A DNA stretch of 64,000 nt from Lentzea atacamensis (GTDB lineage Bacteria > Actinomycetota > Actinomycetes > Mycobacteriales > Pseudonocardiaceae): contig NZ_QLTT01000015.1 of assembly GCF_003269295.1 (NCBI RefSeq), forward strand, positions 94,054 to 158,053, given 5' to 3'. The stretch's first letter is position 1, and the number at the start of each line of letters is the position of its first letter. The notes beneath the pieces were generated by a model that was not told where the DNA came from, did not search any database, and saw only the letters and a program-made list of their open reading frames with translations. Below are positions 17,741-26,585 of this stretch, piece after piece. The translations under genes were made by a program, and so were the position numbers.

Positions 17741-19235
17741 CGCCACCGCTCCTGTCAGCACTCGCCGGGTTCGCCGCCACCACGCCGCCGAGGGCGAACC
17801 GACGCCGGGTCTGGTCGGGTCGGACCGTGTCGACCACGGCGACCTCGGCCGTCTCGGTCATACCGGCGTCATGGGCGATTTCCAGCAGGCCGAGCAGGTC
17901 TACCGGCCGCTGGATGTCCTCAACCGCCGCGCGGAACGCGGCCGTGACGTCCACGCTCTCCGCATCGCCCGCGAACGCCGCCAGATGCGCGCGTAGTTCG
18001 GCGTACCTGGGCCCACCCCATGCGCGGGTGTCCGCGTCCGCCGTGTCCTCGGATTCATCCCATTCCCGCAACGGCGCAGGCGGCTGTGGTGGCCGCAGGT
18101 CGCTCATCCGCTGCCGCAGGTGCCCGACGTCAGCCACCGGCAGGCGACGGAGCGGCTCGACAGCCTCGCCGCGGCGAGAGCCGGGAACCCACTTGTGGAA
18201 ACCGGACATCACATCCCGCAGCAGTTCGTCCACCTGGCGATCCCGCATCGGATCGTGGTTGCGGACCTGGGTGGTGATCACATGGGAAGCCTGCCGCTGC
18301 GCGGTCAGCACCTCCTTGACGCCCTGCTCGATGCGTCGCGAGATCTCGGTGAGCTCCCGCCGCTGCTGTTCGGGCAGCAGATGGGTGAACCGGTGTCGCA
18401 GCACCGTGCGCAGGTGGCTCCACAGGTCATCGATCTGGGCAGGGTCGCCGATCAGACGCAACGCCCCCGCGAACGCACGACCTTCTGGTGTCGCGTCCAG
18501 GATCCGCTGGCCGCGGGCCAGGTACTCGCGGAGCACCTCACCGGTTGGCCGCACGTCGTGCCGCAACTCGGCGACGACGTCGCGTTGGATGGCTTTGATC
18601 GACTCCGCCACGCGGGCGAAGTCTGCGGGCAGCTCCCGAGCCAGGTGCAGCACGTTCTCAGCCGCCTCAAGTAGCTGCTCATCCTCGACGGTCTCGACGG
18701 CGCCACCCTGTTCGAGCCGCGTGAGCTCCTTCTGACGCTGCTGAATCTCCTCATGCAGGCGCGCTATCCGGGCCATCACGTCCGGATCGGCGTCCTGCGC
18801 GAGCCGCTCGATCGCCTCCAGCAGCGTCCTGACCCGGGACTCCGACACCCTGGTCCGCACTCCGCCGACCCGCCCGGCGACCTCGAGCGCACCGACGCCG
18901 TACGCGGACAGCCGGTACACCTCGACGTCGTCGTCGGACACCTGCCGCACCAGCCACCCCGCCTGCACCCACTGCCTGCACAGGTCCCGCGCATTCCCGG
19001 TGGGCAGCGGCTGGTTGTCCTCGTCGCCGTAGCCCGCGGCCCGTAGCTGAGCAAGAGCGTCGTTGATCTCCGCGTGTGAGTCAGCGACCGCCACCCTCGG
19101 CCGCTCCGCGGTGAACACCATCGCCAGCACCGTCACCACGAACGGTGCGTGTGTCTGGTGGAGCAGGGCGAGCATCGGGTTCTGGAACGCCCGGAGCGCG
19201 CCTTGGTAAGCGCCTTCTACGCCTCGTGTACCCAT
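17733..19235 (-). CDS. jetA: Wadjet kleisin-like subunit JetA (DUF3375)
   Basis: 500 aa, DUF3375. The beginning (FQNPMLALLHQTHAPFVVTVL) and the helical middle with a coiled coil (about residues 130-200) are typical. JetA is the MukF/kleisin-like subunit of the Wadjet condensin. ATG 19235 is preferred over GTG 19241: the -10-like TACGCT at 19249-19244 places the transcript start within a few bases of ATG 19235, so the message would be nearly leaderless. It is the first gene of jetABCD in the usual type I order. Confidence 0.9.
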   Translation of the reverse strand: MGTRGVEGAYQGALRAFQNPMLALLHQTHAPFVVTVLAMVFTAERPRVAVADSHAEINDALAQLRAAGYGDEDNQPLPTGNARDLCRQWVQAGWLVRQVSDDDVEVYRLSAYGVGALEVAGRVGGVRTRVSESRVRTLLEAIERLAQDADPDVMARIARLHEEIQQRQKELTRLEQGGAVETVEDEQLLEAAENVLHLARELPADFARVAESIKAIQRDVVAELRHDVRPTGEVLREYLARGQRILDATPEGRAFAGALRLIGDPAQIDDLWSHLRTVLRHRFTHLLPEQQRRELTEISRRIEQGVKEVLTAQRQASHVITTQVRNHDPMRDRQVDELLRDVMSGFHKWVPGSRRGEAVEPLRRLPVADVGHLRQRMSDLRPPQPPAPLREWDESEDTADADTRAWGGPRYAELRAHLAAFAGDAESVDVTAAFRAAVEDIQRPVDLLGLLEIAHDAGMTETAEVAVVDTVRPDQTRRRFALGGVVAANPASADRSGGDE

Positions 19236-19243
19236 CGCCACTC

Positions 19244-19266
19244 AGCGTACGACTCGAGTACGACAT
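19244..19266 (-). promoter_or_regulatory. Promoter of jetABCD, partial match to the RecA-NDp/PafBC consensus
   Basis: On the minus strand the sequence reads ATGTCGTAC, eight bases, TACGCT. The consensus is tTGTCRgtg-N8-TAnnnT (from memory of the mycobacterial DNA-damage promoter literature). The core TGTCR, the spacing of eight and TAnnnT all match; the first t and the lower-case gtg do not fully. The -10 lies about seven bases before the proposed jetA start, giving a near-leaderless mRNA. Damage control of Wadjet is inference. Confidence 0.5.
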
Positions 19267-19309
19267 AGGGCCTTTGCTCGCCTGAAGGGCATGCCACTCG
19301 TCCGCTGGC

Positions 19310-19924
19310 CTACGTGTCGATCTGGACGTCTTTGCCCATCGCGCTGCTGATGAGGGCGAGCAAGGCGGTCTCGCGTGCGGTCATCGCGGTCCTGAAGTCG
19401 TCGGCGCGCAACGCCTCGGGGGAGATCTTGTGTGAATGCACGTTGAGGTCGACCTGTTCGGGTGTCGTCTCGGCGCTCTTGGCGAGGCCGCGCAGGTACG
19501 CGGAGGGAGCGCGGCCGCCGATGATCCGGTTGGTGCGGGCGGTCAGCGGCGTCTTGTTGAGGATCGAGTTGTAGTCGGCGGAGGGTATGCCCTGCTTCTC
19601 GCACCAGGCTTTGGGGAAGACGTGGTGGATGTCGACCGCGTTGTCGAAGTAGTTCTCGTCCGACATGTCGGATCCGGTGCCCCAGTCGACAGGTTCGTTC
19701 TGCAGGAGCAGTGCGTAGAGGCCCTTGTATGCCGCGGAGCCGCGGGTGCGCAGCGTCCAGAGGCGGCTAGAGAAGAACTGCGCTTCCTGCACAGTCCTCG
19801 GCTCCGCTCCGTGGCCGGCTACCCACGCGACGAGCTCGGGAAGGTCGCGTGCGAAGCGGGTCTCGGTCGTGCCGCCGTAGAGCTCTCCGAAGACTCCAGA
19901 CCAGTACCAGCGGGAGATCTTCAT
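19310..19924 (-). pseudogene. Truncated GmrSD-type (DUF262/DUF1524) modification-dependent nuclease, C-terminal fragment
   Basis: About 204 codons remain from RWYWSGVFGELYGG to the natural end. This is the second half of GmrSD-family proteins: the HNH-like DUF1524 motif VDIHHVFPKAW is intact, with the downstream NKTPLTARTNRIIGG block. The N-terminal DUF262 NTPase-like domain, normally another 300 or more residues, is absent; the frame upstream (to 20032) has no family resemblance. GmrSD enzymes cut glucosylated or otherwise modified phage DNA and need DUF262, so this copy is probably dead. ATG 19924 could still start a short HNH protein. It stops 75 bases before the jetA start, same strand. 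Confidence 0.75.
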
Positions 19925-20369
19925 ACGGATGAACGATCCAGGGACCAGAACTCGTCGTCGAGCACGAACGCCACGCGCACAGGAGTCGCCGTCACTGCGC
20001 CATCGGCGCGGGTGAGGTCGTGCACGCCTCAACCGCCGTTCCAGACAGATGACTTGCCTGCCCGCAACTTCCTGCTCGCGACCGGTGCATCCTCCGTGGG
20101 GCGGGCTTGTGGCAACGACTTGCGTGTGCTCGAGGGCTGGGTGTACTCGTTGGACCGGATGATCATCAACCGGAAGGTCGTCGACGGCGACTCGCGCCTG
20201 TACGTCTGCGCCAGCCGGAGTGCCCCTGTCGCCGGTCGACGAGCGGAGCGGTCAACGTCAGCGGCATCCGATGGTCGCGCACTAGCTCCGCATCCGGCCA
20301 CTCGCGGGGCCCAGGTCTCGCTATCGTGGCGATGAGATGCCTACGACCGTTGCCGGGCGGAGGGCGCTG
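19925..20369. other. Gene-free stretch of decayed sequence before the TIR-STAND gene
   Basis: No frame on either strand carries a recognisable domain. A minus-strand frame reading TPVRVAFVLDDEFWSLDRS just upstream of the GmrSD fragment looks protein-like but ends after a few codons, so the stretch is probably the residue of a deletion. A -10-like TATCGT at 20322-20327 near its right end would start a transcript around 20334 for the TIR-STAND gene. Confidence 0.45.
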
Positions 20370-22877
20370 ATGTTCGACGTGTTCATCAACTACCGGACGG
20401 CCGATGCGCGGTTCGGCGCCGCGGCGGCGTTCGAACTGCTGGCTCGGAGGTTCGGGCGGTCGCGGGTGTTCCTGGACAACCAGTCGATGCGCCCCGGAGC
20501 CATCTACCCGGAGCAGATCCGGTCCGCGCTGTCGTCAATGCGTGTTCTGCTGGTGCTCATCGGGCCTGACTGGATGACCGGACCGGACGCCGAGTCACCG
20601 CCGATCCACCACGAAAGCGACTGGGTCCGTCGCGAGATCCGGGTGGCGATCCGGCGGGAAGTCCCGATCGTGCCCGTGCTCCTCGATGGCGCTGTGCTGC
20701 CCGACCCTAGGCAGCTGCCAGCCGATGTGCGCCCGATGCTCCTCCATCAGACGGCCCAGGTACGCCATCGGTCCCTTGGCGCGGACATCGAGTCGCTTGC
20801 CCGGCACGTCGCCAGGTTCGTCCCGGCACAAGGCTCCGGCCGGAGCGTGCCCCGTCAGGTGCCAGCGAGCACCCCCCTCGTCGGTCGTGAGGATGAGTTG
20901 GCTCAACTGGACGCCTTCCTCGCTGAGACTGCGGACTCGATGCCGCGGCTCGTCGTCATCTCGGGTCCGGCGGGGGTCGGCAAGACTGCGCTGGCGTCGT
21001 GGTGGGCACATCGCGCCGCCGCCGACTTCTCTGACGGCCAGCTCTACGTCGATCTGCGGGGATTCGGCCCGGACAAGCCTGTCGCGCCGCAGGAAGCGCT
21101 GTCGGGCTTCCTGCGGGCACTCGGTGTGGCGCGGCCCGAGGAGCTCACCACTGAGGCGGAGCGATCTGCACGTTTCAGGACGCTGTTGAGCGGGCGCCGC
21201 GCGGTCGTGGTGCTGGACAACGCCCGGTCCGCCGCGCAGGTCGAACCGCTGCTGCCGGGAACGGGTCCAGCAGTGGTGATCGTGACCAGCAGGGACTTGC
21301 TGAGCGAACTGCGCATCCGGCACACCGCCACCCTGTTGCGCCTCGCACCGCTGGAGACCTCCGAAGGGGTCCGGCTCCTGGTCGCCTGTGCGGGACCACG
21401 AGCATCCCGCGCGCCGATGGCGGCTGTACGGCTGGCGGAGCAGTGCGGCGGCCTGCCGTTGGCCTTGCGCATCGTCGCCGAGCGCTTGGTGTCCAGACCG
21501 CCGTCATCCCTGACGGAACTGGTCGCTGAGCTGGACGACGAGCGCGAGCGTTTCGCCGCGCTGAGTGTGCTCGGCCCGGAAGCCAACGTGCGCACCGTGT
21601 TCTCCTGGTCCTACAACCGGATCGACGGAGACCACGCCGCGGTGTTTCACGCGATCGGCCTCGGGCCGGGCCGTGGTGTCGAGGCTCAGACGATCGCTGC
21701 CATCGCCGGGCGCCCTGTCGACATGGTAGTGCGCGTCCTCGCGGACCTCGCTCGGGCGCACCTGGTGACCGAACTGGGTGGCGGCAGATACGGAATGCAC
21801 GACCTCCTGCACGTCTACGCGGGCGAGGTCGCTGCGGCGAGCGACGACCCGCCGCCCGAGGATGCGCGACGCCGTTTGTTCGACCACTACCTCCAGTCCG
21901 CCGCCCACGCGGACCGGCTGCTCACGCCGCACCGGGTGCGGATCCCACTGACCGGTGACCAAGAAGTCGGCCGCGGGTTCGCCGACGCCGCCGCGGCGAA
22001 GCTGTGGCTGGGTGCGGAAGAGCAGAACCTCGTCGCCCTGTCCAGGCTGGAAGACCCCTCTCTGGACGAGCATCGCTGGCAGCTTGCCTACGTCCTGCGT
22101 GACTACTTCTACCTCACCAAGCAGCTCGACGGCTGGCTGGAAACCCACGTGAACGGCCTCTCCGCGGCCCGACGGCGTGGCAACGACTACGCCGAGGCGC
22201 TCACGCTGAACAACCTCGGCATGGCGATGACCGCCAGCGACCTGCTGGACGACGCGATGCGCCAGTTCACCGCAGCTAAGGAGATCTTCGCGAGGATCGG
22301 CGACAGAGGCGGGGAGAGCAACTCGCTGGCCAATATGGCGTCAGTGCTCCGCAGACAGGGAAACCCCGCCAGCGCGCTGCGCCTCCTGGAAGCCGCCATG
22401 ACCTACTACCGCCTCACCGGGTCTGCCAACCACATCGGTATCACCCTGCGCAGCATGGCGAACGCCCATCTGCACTTGGGGCAACCGACCGAAGCGCTCC
22501 GGTGCGCACAGGAGGCCGTAGCCCTCGCCACATGGCTGGAGTTCCCGCTGGACATCGCGCAGGCCAGCAACATCCTCGGGGCGGCGCACCGCCAACTCGG
22601 AGAACTGGTGCTGGCCGAAATCGCCCACAGGCAGGCGCTGGAGATGGGGGCGAGCTGCGAGAGCGAATTCGAGCAGGCGTGGGCGCACCGCGGTCTCGGT
22701 TCGGTGGCGCTGGAGGACGGCCGCGCGTCAACGGCGCTCGTGCACTGGCAGACCGCCCACGCGCTCTTCCAGGACGTGGGATCGCCCCTCGCCAATGATG
22801 TGGCCACCGACATCAGGCGGCTGGTGCCACGCGAGCGTGGGCAGGTGGAGCTCCCGGTCCCGCGACAGCCTCGATGA
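20370..22877 (+). CDS. TIR-STAND (NB-ARC)-TPR protein, probable abortive-infection sensor
   Basis: 835 aa. A TIR domain (about residues 1-140: FDVFINYRTAD, with the putative NADase glutamate in WVRREIRVAI) is followed by a STAND/NB-ARC ATPase (about 175-450: GPAGVGKTALASWW, VVVLDNARSAAQV, GGLPLALRI) and TPR repeats to the end. Such proteins sense a trigger through the TPRs, oligomerise and deplete NAD+. ATG 20370 has GGAGGG six bases upstream; an in-frame ATG at 20337 is the alternative start. A regulatory AfsR-like role is possible because actinomycete regulators share the NB-ARC-TPR part, but no DNA-binding domain is present. The TIR-STAND paralogue follows after 26 bases. Confidence 0.85.
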   Translation: MFDVFINYRTADARFGAAAAFELLARRFGRSRVFLDNQSMRPGAIYPEQIRSALSSMRVLLVLIGPDWMTGPDAESPPIHHESDWVRREIRVAIRREVPIVPVLLDGAVLPDPRQLPADVRPMLLHQTAQVRHRSLGADIESLARHVARFVPAQGSGRSVPRQVPASTPLVGREDELAQLDAFLAETADSMPRLVVISGPAGVGKTALASWWAHRAAADFSDGQLYVDLRGFGPDKPVAPQEALSGFLRALGVARPEELTTEAERSARFRTLLSGRRAVVVLDNARSAAQVEPLLPGTGPAVVIVTSRDLLSELRIRHTATLLRLAPLETSEGVRLLVACAGPRASRAPMAAVRLAEQCGGLPLALRIVAERLVSRPPSSLTELVAELDDERERFAALSVLGPEANVRTVFSWSYNRIDGDHAAVFHAIGLGPGRGVEAQTIAAIAGRPVDMVVRVLADLARAHLVTELGGGRYGMHDLLHVYAGEVAAASDDPPPEDARRRLFDHYLQSAAHADRLLTPHRVRIPLTGDQEVGRGFADAAAAKLWLGAEEQNLVALSRLEDPSLDEHRWQLAYVLRDYFYLTKQLDGWLETHVNGLSAARRRGNDYAEALTLNNLGMAMTASDLLDDAMRQFTAAKEIFARIGDRGGESNSLANMASVLRRQGNPASALRLLEAAMTYYRLTGSANHIGITLRSMANAHLHLGQPTEALRCAQEAVALATWLEFPLDIAQASNILGAAHRQLGELVLAEIAHRQALEMGASCESEFEQAWAHRGLGSVALEDGRASTALVHWQTAHALFQDVGSPLANDVATDIRRLVPRERGQVELPVPRQPR

Positions 22878-22903
22878 TCAGGCAGAGCGGGTAGTCTCGC
22901 GCC

Positions 22904-25642
22904 GTGGAGGACCACATCGCGTTTCTCTCCTTCTCCGGGCTCAAGCTGCAACGAGTGGAGGCAATTCACAACGAGCTGGTCTTCCGCGGCCACGACCCCT
23001 TCATCGACCGGGAGAAGATCCGGCCCGGCCAGGGGCTGACGCCGGAGATAGAGAAGGGGCTGCGCCGTAGTAAGCTGTTCGTCGTCTACTACTCCTCGTG
23101 TTACGCCATCCGCCATTCATGCCAGCTCGAGCTGCTGCACGCCTTACTCTCCGACGAGGTAGAAGGTGGGGAGAGCCGGATCCTTGTCATCAACCCGGAA
23201 TCAGGCCGGGAGCACATCCAACCGGTCGCCTTGCAGGACAAGCTGTACATCGAGGATCGCGGCCAAGACGTTGGTGCGATCGTGGACTACATCTGCGCCA
23301 GGGCCCGGGATGTCCGAGGGACGTTCCCCGGTATCAAATTCGCCGTCACGCCTCCGCGGATCCACGGGGCAACGCCGACCGTTGACGTGCGGATCCGGCG
23401 TTACGGCGACATGTGGCGAGTGCGGACCGCACTGACCCGCAACGACTTCCCGGTGACGCAACGGCCCGTTAGCCGAACCGCGTTGCTGACAGGGTTGCCC
23501 GGCGCAGGCAAGAGCACACTCGTCGACGACTACATCCTGCACTTCGGTCATCTCTACGACGACGTGTGGAAGCTGGACCTCCACGGTGTCGCGGACCGCT
23601 ATCCCGACGAGATCGAACGTCTCCTCGGCGTGCGCGACCCGGGAGAGGCGGTGGATCTGCTGAGCACGAAGCGGAGCAGCCGGCGCCAGCTCTGGGTGGT
23701 CGACACGATCCCACCCGATCTCACCGACAAGCAGCTCGACGAGCTGATCATGCCATTGGACACCGTCGACACGATCCTGGTCTCCCAGGGAGGGCCCGCG
23801 TCCCGACTCGCCGAGGAGGTACGCCTCGACGGACTGAGCGACGACGAGGCCGTCCAACTGGTCAAGCTGTACCACCCGCTGTCCGCCGCGGAAGAAGACG
23901 AACTTCCGGCACTGCTCGCCAAAAGCGTGTCCCGCCACCCGATGGCACTCGCTGCTCTGGCCCGCAGCGCGCGTGAGCGCAGCGACCTCGGGACGTTCGC
24001 CGAACACGTCGGACGCGTGCGCGAGGGCGCGGAGGCTGGGCTCGATGCGATCATCACCGTGGTCGCGAAGCGACTCGGACACGAGGCGAACCCGAACTGC
24101 CTGACGCTGCTGCACCTCGCCGCTGAATGCGCCCTGGACGTCATCCCGGTGCGATTCACCTGCGCGGTGGCGGAACGGTTCGATCTTGACGAACACTCCG
24201 TTCTCCAGGCGCTCCGAAGGCTCCGCGAAAGCCACCAGATCATCTGGGAGGCCGAGTCGTGGAGCGCGCACGCGCTCGTCCGGCTCGCGGCTCGCAGGCT
24301 GCCGTACCGCGTTCCCGCGGACGACCTGGCTGCGGCGGCCGTGCGCCTGCTCACGACAAGCGACACCCCGCTCGACGACAGATTGCTTCCCCACGCACGG
24401 CACCTGTGCGGCCACAGCGCCATAGCGCCTCAGTTGCGGGAGCCGCTTCTCGCGCGCACGGCTACGACGCTGCTCCACCTGCGCCGCCCTGAGGTCGCGG
24501 CCCGCTTCTACGACCGCCTGTTGACCGAATTCCCCGCCGCCGGCACCGCCGCGACCCATCTCGCCGCTGCTCGCTGCCACGCCCACGCGGGTGAGCACGA
24601 CCGCGCGGTCGAACATGCCCGCCAAGCAGGCGACGGGCTCGACGCCCTCCTTGTCCTTGCGACCTCACTGGACGCCGGAGGCAGGTTCGAGGAAGCGAGC
24701 CCGGTGTGGGACAGCGTGATCACCCACCCGGACATTGCATCCTGGCCGGACGGCGCCACCGCCGAGATCGACTGGGTTCGCTCCCGCCGCCTGCGCGGCG
24801 ACCTGCTGCCGCACCGAGAGCGTCTGAACGCCATCCTGGAGCGTGCCGACCAGCTGCCCGCTCAGGTCGCCCACCAGGCCCGGCTGGAGCTGGCCGAGAT
24901 CGACATGCGCACCGACCGGCCCGACGACGCACGAGCTCTCGCTCGTAGTGTCGTCGACCACTACGAGAACGCGAACACTCCGCACGACCCACTGGCCGCA
25001 CAGGCCCGCTTCACCCTCGCCAACGCCGACATCACCCTGGGCTTCCTCGAGCTGAAGCCGGATCTCCAGCGCTGGCCGGAAGCCGAGAAGCGGCTACGGG
25101 CACAGCTGGCCGAGCAGGAGAAAGCACTCGGCCCTCGCAACCTCTCCACCCTGACCACGCGCACCGCGATCGGCTTGGCCCTGATCGGACAAGGAGAAGC
25201 GGCCGCCGCACGCGACCACGCCAGAGACCTGCTCCCCGTCCTCGACAGCCGCGTCGGCGCCGACCACCCGCTCTACCACAGGTGCTCGTACGTCCTCGGC
25301 ATGGCGTACGCACAGCTGGCCAGTTTCCCCCGCGCCGTCGACCATCTCGACTCCGCTCACCGCGGCCAGCTGATCACCTTGGGCGAAGCCCACCCCGAGA
25401 CGCTGCGCACGCAGTTCGAACTCGCGATCGCGCTGAAACTTCGCGACAGCAAGTCGAACAAGCGGGCGAACGCCCTACTCGACCGGGTACGTGTTCTGAG
25501 CCCCAGGGTCACAGGCCGGTTGAACGACCTCTACGGCCAATCGGTGGTGGCGTCCACCCTCGCGCGGTTCAGCCCAACGTGGTTGCTGCGCTTCGCGCAC
25601 CGCGCCAACCACAAGAGCAAGTGGGCTGACGAGATCAGGTGA
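22904..25642 (+). CDS. Second TIR-STAND-TPR protein
   Basis: 912 aa. It has an N-terminal TIR domain (HIAFLSFSGLKLQRVEAIH at residues 4-22 region; HSCQLELLHALL carries the likely catalytic glutamate), a STAND ATPase (GLPGAGKSTLVDDYI near residue 200, LWVVDTIPP as Walker B) and many helical repeats from about residue 520 onward. The domain order is the same as its neighbour but the sequences are quite different, so this is not a recent duplication. GTG 22904 lies seven bases after the -10-like TAGTCT (22892-22897), without a ribosome site, which suggests an independent leaderless transcript. The pair may work together or act as separate sensors; which is not visible. Confidence 0.82.
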   Translation: MEDHIAFLSFSGLKLQRVEAIHNELVFRGHDPFIDREKIRPGQGLTPEIEKGLRRSKLFVVYYSSCYAIRHSCQLELLHALLSDEVEGGESRILVINPESGREHIQPVALQDKLYIEDRGQDVGAIVDYICARARDVRGTFPGIKFAVTPPRIHGATPTVDVRIRRYGDMWRVRTALTRNDFPVTQRPVSRTALLTGLPGAGKSTLVDDYILHFGHLYDDVWKLDLHGVADRYPDEIERLLGVRDPGEAVDLLSTKRSSRRQLWVVDTIPPDLTDKQLDELIMPLDTVDTILVSQGGPASRLAEEVRLDGLSDDEAVQLVKLYHPLSAAEEDELPALLAKSVSRHPMALAALARSARERSDLGTFAEHVGRVREGAEAGLDAIITVVAKRLGHEANPNCLTLLHLAAECALDVIPVRFTCAVAERFDLDEHSVLQALRRLRESHQIIWEAESWSAHALVRLAARRLPYRVPADDLAAAAVRLLTTSDTPLDDRLLPHARHLCGHSAIAPQLREPLLARTATTLLHLRRPEVAARFYDRLLTEFPAAGTAATHLAAARCHAHAGEHDRAVEHARQAGDGLDALLVLATSLDAGGRFEEASPVWDSVITHPDIASWPDGATAEIDWVRSRRLRGDLLPHRERLNAILERADQLPAQVAHQARLELAEIDMRTDRPDDARALARSVVDHYENANTPHDPLAAQARFTLANADITLGFLELKPDLQRWPEAEKRLRAQLAEQEKALGPRNLSTLTTRTAIGLALIGQGEAAAARDHARDLLPVLDSRVGADHPLYHRCSYVLGMAYAQLASFPRAVDHLDSAHRGQLITLGEAHPETLRTQFELAIALKLRDSKSNKRANALLDRVRVLSPRVTGRLNDLYGQSVVASTLARFSPTWLLRFAHRANHKSKWADEIR

Positions 25643-25673
25643 TGGACCGAGGTAAGAAAGAACGGTCGATCCG

Positions 25674-26537
25674 ATGCCTGTACCGCCCACGGTCAGCACC
25701 ACGTCACCGACATCTGGCGCATGCATCACATGTCCGCCGACGGTGTACACGACCTCACGCGCCGCCTTCCATGCGCTGATCGGCACCGACAGCGCGCTGG
25801 GCGAGGAGAACCGGGCCGCCCTGGCCCAGGAGCACCTGGTCGGCGGCGAGTGGCTGGTGAACACGGTGAGCCTGGACGATCAGCCGCTGCGCGGCATCGA
25901 CTGGGAGGACCTCGACGTCGTCGAGCAGACCAGCCGTCTCGCACTGGAACAGATGTGGGCCAACCGGGAGATCATCCGCACCGCCCTGGACGTGGTGGCG
26001 GACACGCCCGAGCTGCTCGCATTGTGCGAGCGGCCCGACCCGGTCACGCTCGGCGAGGTCGGGCAGTCGCTGGACAAGATCGTGCTGTACGCCGATCCGG
26101 AGTCCGGTGTCCGGGTGCGGCTGCACGTATTCTGGAACGGGTGCTACGACCTGCCGCACAACCACCGGTGGACCTTCGCCAGCATGGTCCTCAAAGGACA
26201 CTTCCGTCACTTCATCTACGGCGATCAGGGCGACGACGACGCTGCCTTCCCGCTGCCCTTCACCGCGTTGCACGCGCGCCTGGAGCGACAGGGGACGACC
26301 TACGCGCTGCACCACCGGATGATGCACGCGCTCGTCGCGGAGGAGAACACGGTCTCGCTCGTCATCCGGGGTCCGGCGCTCAAGGATTACTCGTTCCTGG
26401 TCGACACCAAGACCGGTGAACGCATATACCACTTCGGTGCGGACAAGGAATCACCGGAGAAGGAAGCGCGCAGGAAGATGACCCCGGAAGCCTTGCGTGA
26501 CCTTTCCGCGAGGTTCAGCGAGTGGGGTCTGTTCTGA
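25674..26537 (+). CDS. Cupin-fold protein of unknown function
   Basis: 287 aa from ATG 25674, but the first ~23 residues look non-native, and GTG 25743 region starts are possible. The centre has a cupin-like metal site: NGCYDLPHNHRWTFASMV supplies a HxH pair and the later YALHHRMMHAL another histidine. Cysteine-dioxygenase-like or other non-haem iron enzymes have this look, but I cannot name the substrate. It follows the TIR-STAND gene by 31 bases and is convergent with the biosynthetic genes, sharing a bidirectional hairpin terminator. It could belong to the biosynthetic cluster as a tailoring enzyme. Confidence 0.6.
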   Translation: MPVPPTVSTTSPTSGACITCPPTVYTTSRAAFHALIGTDSALGEENRAALAQEHLVGGEWLVNTVSLDDQPLRGIDWEDLDVVEQTSRLALEQMWANREIIRTALDVVADTPELLALCERPDPVTLGEVGQSLDKIVLYADPESGVRVRLHVFWNGCYDLPHNHRWTFASMVLKGHFRHFIYGDQGDDDAAFPLPFTALHARLERQGTTYALHHRMMHALVAEENTVSLVIRGPALKDYSFLVDTKTGERIYHFGADKESPEKEARRKMTPEALRDLSARFSEWGLF

Positions 26538-26547
26538 GTTGACGGTT

Positions 26548-26581
26548 GGTGCCGTGCACAGCTCGTGCTGCGCACGGCACC
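26548..26581. terminator. Bidirectional hairpin between the cupin gene and the biosynthetic operon
   Basis: GGTGCCGTGC (26548-26557) and GCACGGCACC (26572-26581) form a perfect ten-base stem with a 14-base loop. It fills the 48-base gap between two convergent genes. No long T-run follows, as is usual in high-GC actinomycetes. Confidence 0.75.
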
Positions 26582-26585
26582 TTCG

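Noticed and set aside
19436..20335. A 299-codon plus-strand frame over the GmrSD fragment
   Set aside because: The minus strand holds the conserved DUF1524 motif; the plus product shows no domain.
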